Of a stretch of 41,804 nt of DNA, positions 40,514 through 41,804 are shown piece by piece; within the stretch, counting starts at the first letter, position 1; every line of letters starts with the position of its first letter. Source of the stretch: Nitrospirota bacterium (GTDB taxonomy: Bacteria > Nitrospirota > Thermodesulfovibrionia > UBA6902); NCBI GenBank assembly GCA_016213935.1, contig JACQZG010000029.1:1-41804 (forward strand). Direction: 5' to 3'. The translations under genes were made by a program, and so were the position numbers. Below the pieces are notes generated by a model that was given only the letters and a program-made list of their open reading frames with translations, was not told the origin of the DNA and did not search any database.

Positions 40514-41646
40514 TGAAATTAGCTTCTTTATTTACAGGTGCTGGCGGATTGGATCTCGGTTTTGAAAAAGCTGGATTTGATGTCATTTGGGCAAATGAAT
40601 TTGATAGTACAATATGGGAAACGTTTGAATATAATTTCCCAAGAACAAAGCTAGATAAAAGAAGCATTGTTGATATTCCTGCTTCTGAAATTCCAGATGT
40701 TGATGGAATAATTGGCGGTCCACCATGCCAGAGTTGGAGTGAGGCTGGCGCTGGGCGAGGAATAAATGATACAAGGGGTCAGTTATTTTATGACTATATA
40801 CGCATTCTCAAAGAGAAACAGCCGAAATTTTTCCTAGCTGAAAATGTTGCGGGAATTTTACACCCTAAACATAAAGAGGCATTTTTAAATATCATCAAGG
40901 AATTTGAAGATGCCGGATATGAAGTGTCATTTAAATTATTAAACGCAAATGATTATGATGTGCCACAAGATCGTCTTCGCGTAATTGTAATTGGCTACCA
41001 TAAAAAATTAAAGAAAAAGTTTGAATTTCCTGAACCACGAAAATACAAGCCAGTATTGAAAGATGCAATTTATGATTTACGACTAGCCACTCCTGCAAAA
41101 GATAGAAATAAAACAAATGGCAAAGAGTTGAAAATATCTAACCATGAATATATGAATGGTGGATTTTCAACAATATATATGTCACGTAACAGAGTTAGAA
41201 TTTGGAATGAGCCGTCTTTCACTATTCAAGCTGGTGGAAGGCATGCACCTATCCATCCACAAGCACCTAAAATGAAACTTATTGAACAGAATGTAAGGAT
41301 TTTTCTTCCTGGGAAAGAAAAATTATACAGGCGTTTATCTGTGCGAGAATGCGCCCGGATTCAAACTTTCCCAGATAAATTTATTTTTCATTATAAAGAT
41401 GTTTCTGATGGATATAAAATGGTAGGAAATGCAGTGCCTGTTGAATTTGCTAAAGCTATTGCTAAAAAAATAATGGCTGATTTACAGAAATGTACAAACA
41501 AGGTATCGGAATATCCAACATATGAGCATCAAGAAATAAACAAAACATTGATCAAAGAACCATTAGTAGATTATTCTCAAAGAATTAAAAAGAAACTGAA
41601 GAAAAAAACAAAGAAAATCATAAAGAAGACTGTAAATAAAAAATGA
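40510..41646 (+). CDS. DNA (cytosine-5-)-methyltransferase
   Basis: A 378-residue m5C methyltransferase. Motif I is SLFTGAGGLDLGFE (6-19), motif IV is GGPPCQSWS with catalytic Cys73, motif VI is ENV (111-113), motif VIII is QDRLRVIVIG, and the late RLSVRECARIQTFPD and VGNAVP segments close the fold. It would protect host DNA from the restriction enzyme encoded just upstream, whose gene it overlaps. The last 30 residues are a lysine-rich tail (KKKLKKKTKKIIKK) not needed for the family fold. With Vsr it makes a complete m5C restriction-modification and repair set. Confidence 0.93.
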   Translation: MMKLASLFTGAGGLDLGFEKAGFDVIWANEFDSTIWETFEYNFPRTKLDKRSIVDIPASEIPDVDGIIGGPPCQSWSEAGAGRGINDTRGQLFYDYIRILKEKQPKFFLAENVAGILHPKHKEAFLNIIKEFEDAGYEVSFKLLNANDYDVPQDRLRVIVIGYHKKLKKKFEFPEPRKYKPVLKDAIYDLRLATPAKDRNKTNGKELKISNHEYMNGGFSTIYMSRNRVRIWNEPSFTIQAGGRHAPIHPQAPKMKLIEQNVRIFLPGKEKLYRRLSVRECARIQTFPDKFIFHYKDVSDGYKMVGNAVPVEFAKAIAKKIMADLQKCTNKVSEYPTYEHQEINKTLIKEPLVDYSQRIKKKLKKKTKKIIKKTVNKK

Positions 41647-41681
41647 ACTGCCTAAAAAAGCAGAACGAAAAATCATTTGAA

Positions 41682-41804
41682 AGAGGTGGACCCCGGAATT
41701 CGGACAGTCGTATAAGGTGTAAAATATACGATTAATGAAGGAGGTCACCTAAAGATGAGTAAGACAAAGAGGACGAGGTATTCAGCGGAGTTTAAGGCAA
41801 AGAT
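41682..41804 (+). mobile_element. IS3-type element, right copy (terminal fragment)
   Basis: An exact inverted copy of 9-131: terminal repeat, ribosome site GGAGG, and the start of transposase OrfA at ATG 41755, reading rightward out of the window. The element probably begins near TGGACCCCGG (41687). Confidence 0.8.
41755..41804 (+). CDS. IS3-family transposase OrfA, 5' part only
   Basis: The first 16 codons (MSKTKRTRYSAEFKAK) of the same OrfA as at 58 down to 1. It is cut by the window edge. Confidence 0.7.
   Translation, partial: MSKTKRTRYSAEFKAK

Noticed and set aside
1..41804. The whole window as a 41-kb composite transposon
   Set aside because: It would carry core genes such as mutS, trpS, acpS and nadK. 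An assembly limit at repeats is a simpler explanation.
1..41804. CRISPR array
   Set aside because: No set of regularly spaced identical repeats with unique spacers was seen, and no cas gene.

Overview
This window looks like a piece of a Gram-negative-type bacterial chromosome of medium GC content. The gene set (GTP-dependent PEP carboxykinase, DUF116 protein, lysine-tailed DksA/TraR protein, TrmJ, EttA, pdxJ-acpS-nnr block) and the many short palindromic repeats would suit a Nitrospirota- or Desulfobacterota-like organism. That placement is inference from gene content only; nothing in the window fixes the taxon.

Layout. (1) 1-3.0 kb is accessory: the end of an IS3-type element, a secreted-protein gene cut by it, a SIR2-domain gene, a second broken copy of the secreted-protein gene, a RelE/Phd toxin-antitoxin pair, and an orphan promoter facing a terminator. 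(2) 3.0-15.5 kb is one long minus-strand block: lipoprotein, mutS, HIT hydrolase, family 4 uracil-DNA glycosylase, nadK, tsaE, CBS protein, pgeF, bifunctional nnr, acpS, pdxJ and two peptide-ABC ATPases. Several genes overlap or nearly touch. Palindromic repeats sit between genes and, in nnr, inside the reading frame. (3) 15.7-22.5 kb holds a DksA/TraR protein with a histone-like tail, tRNA-Thr(CGT), a small secreted protein, a 566-residue protein that I read as two tandem protein-kinase-like domains, two RNA methyltransferases that overlap by ATGA, and kup. (4) 22.5-24.0 kb is a toxin-antitoxin insert (Phd plus broken PIN toxin, then intact VapBC), flanked by a 31-bp near-repeat of the pckG 3' end exactly 1500 bp apart. 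(5) 24.0-37.1 kb is mostly housekeeping: pckG, M50 protease, trpS, DedA, cold-shock protein 1, ettA, aminotransferase, trmJ, DOMON-like protein, DUF116 protein, two paralogous small basic proteins around cold-shock protein 2, DEAD-box helicase and darP. (6) 37.1-41.8 kb is an AT-rich accessory island: three ORF6N genes or fragments plus a fourth bare promoter, then Vsr, an NgoPII-like restriction enzyme and its C5 methyltransferase, ending in the second IS copy.

The two ends of the window are exact inverted copies of the same IS end (9-131 against 41682-41804). The observations I rate highest are the tandem kinase-like protein (17058-18758), the ORF6N family with a conserved promoter that appears to give leaderless mRNAs (37063-39600), the in-frame palindromic insertions in nnr (11983-12290), and the two small basic proteins flanking a cold-shock gene (34089-35003).
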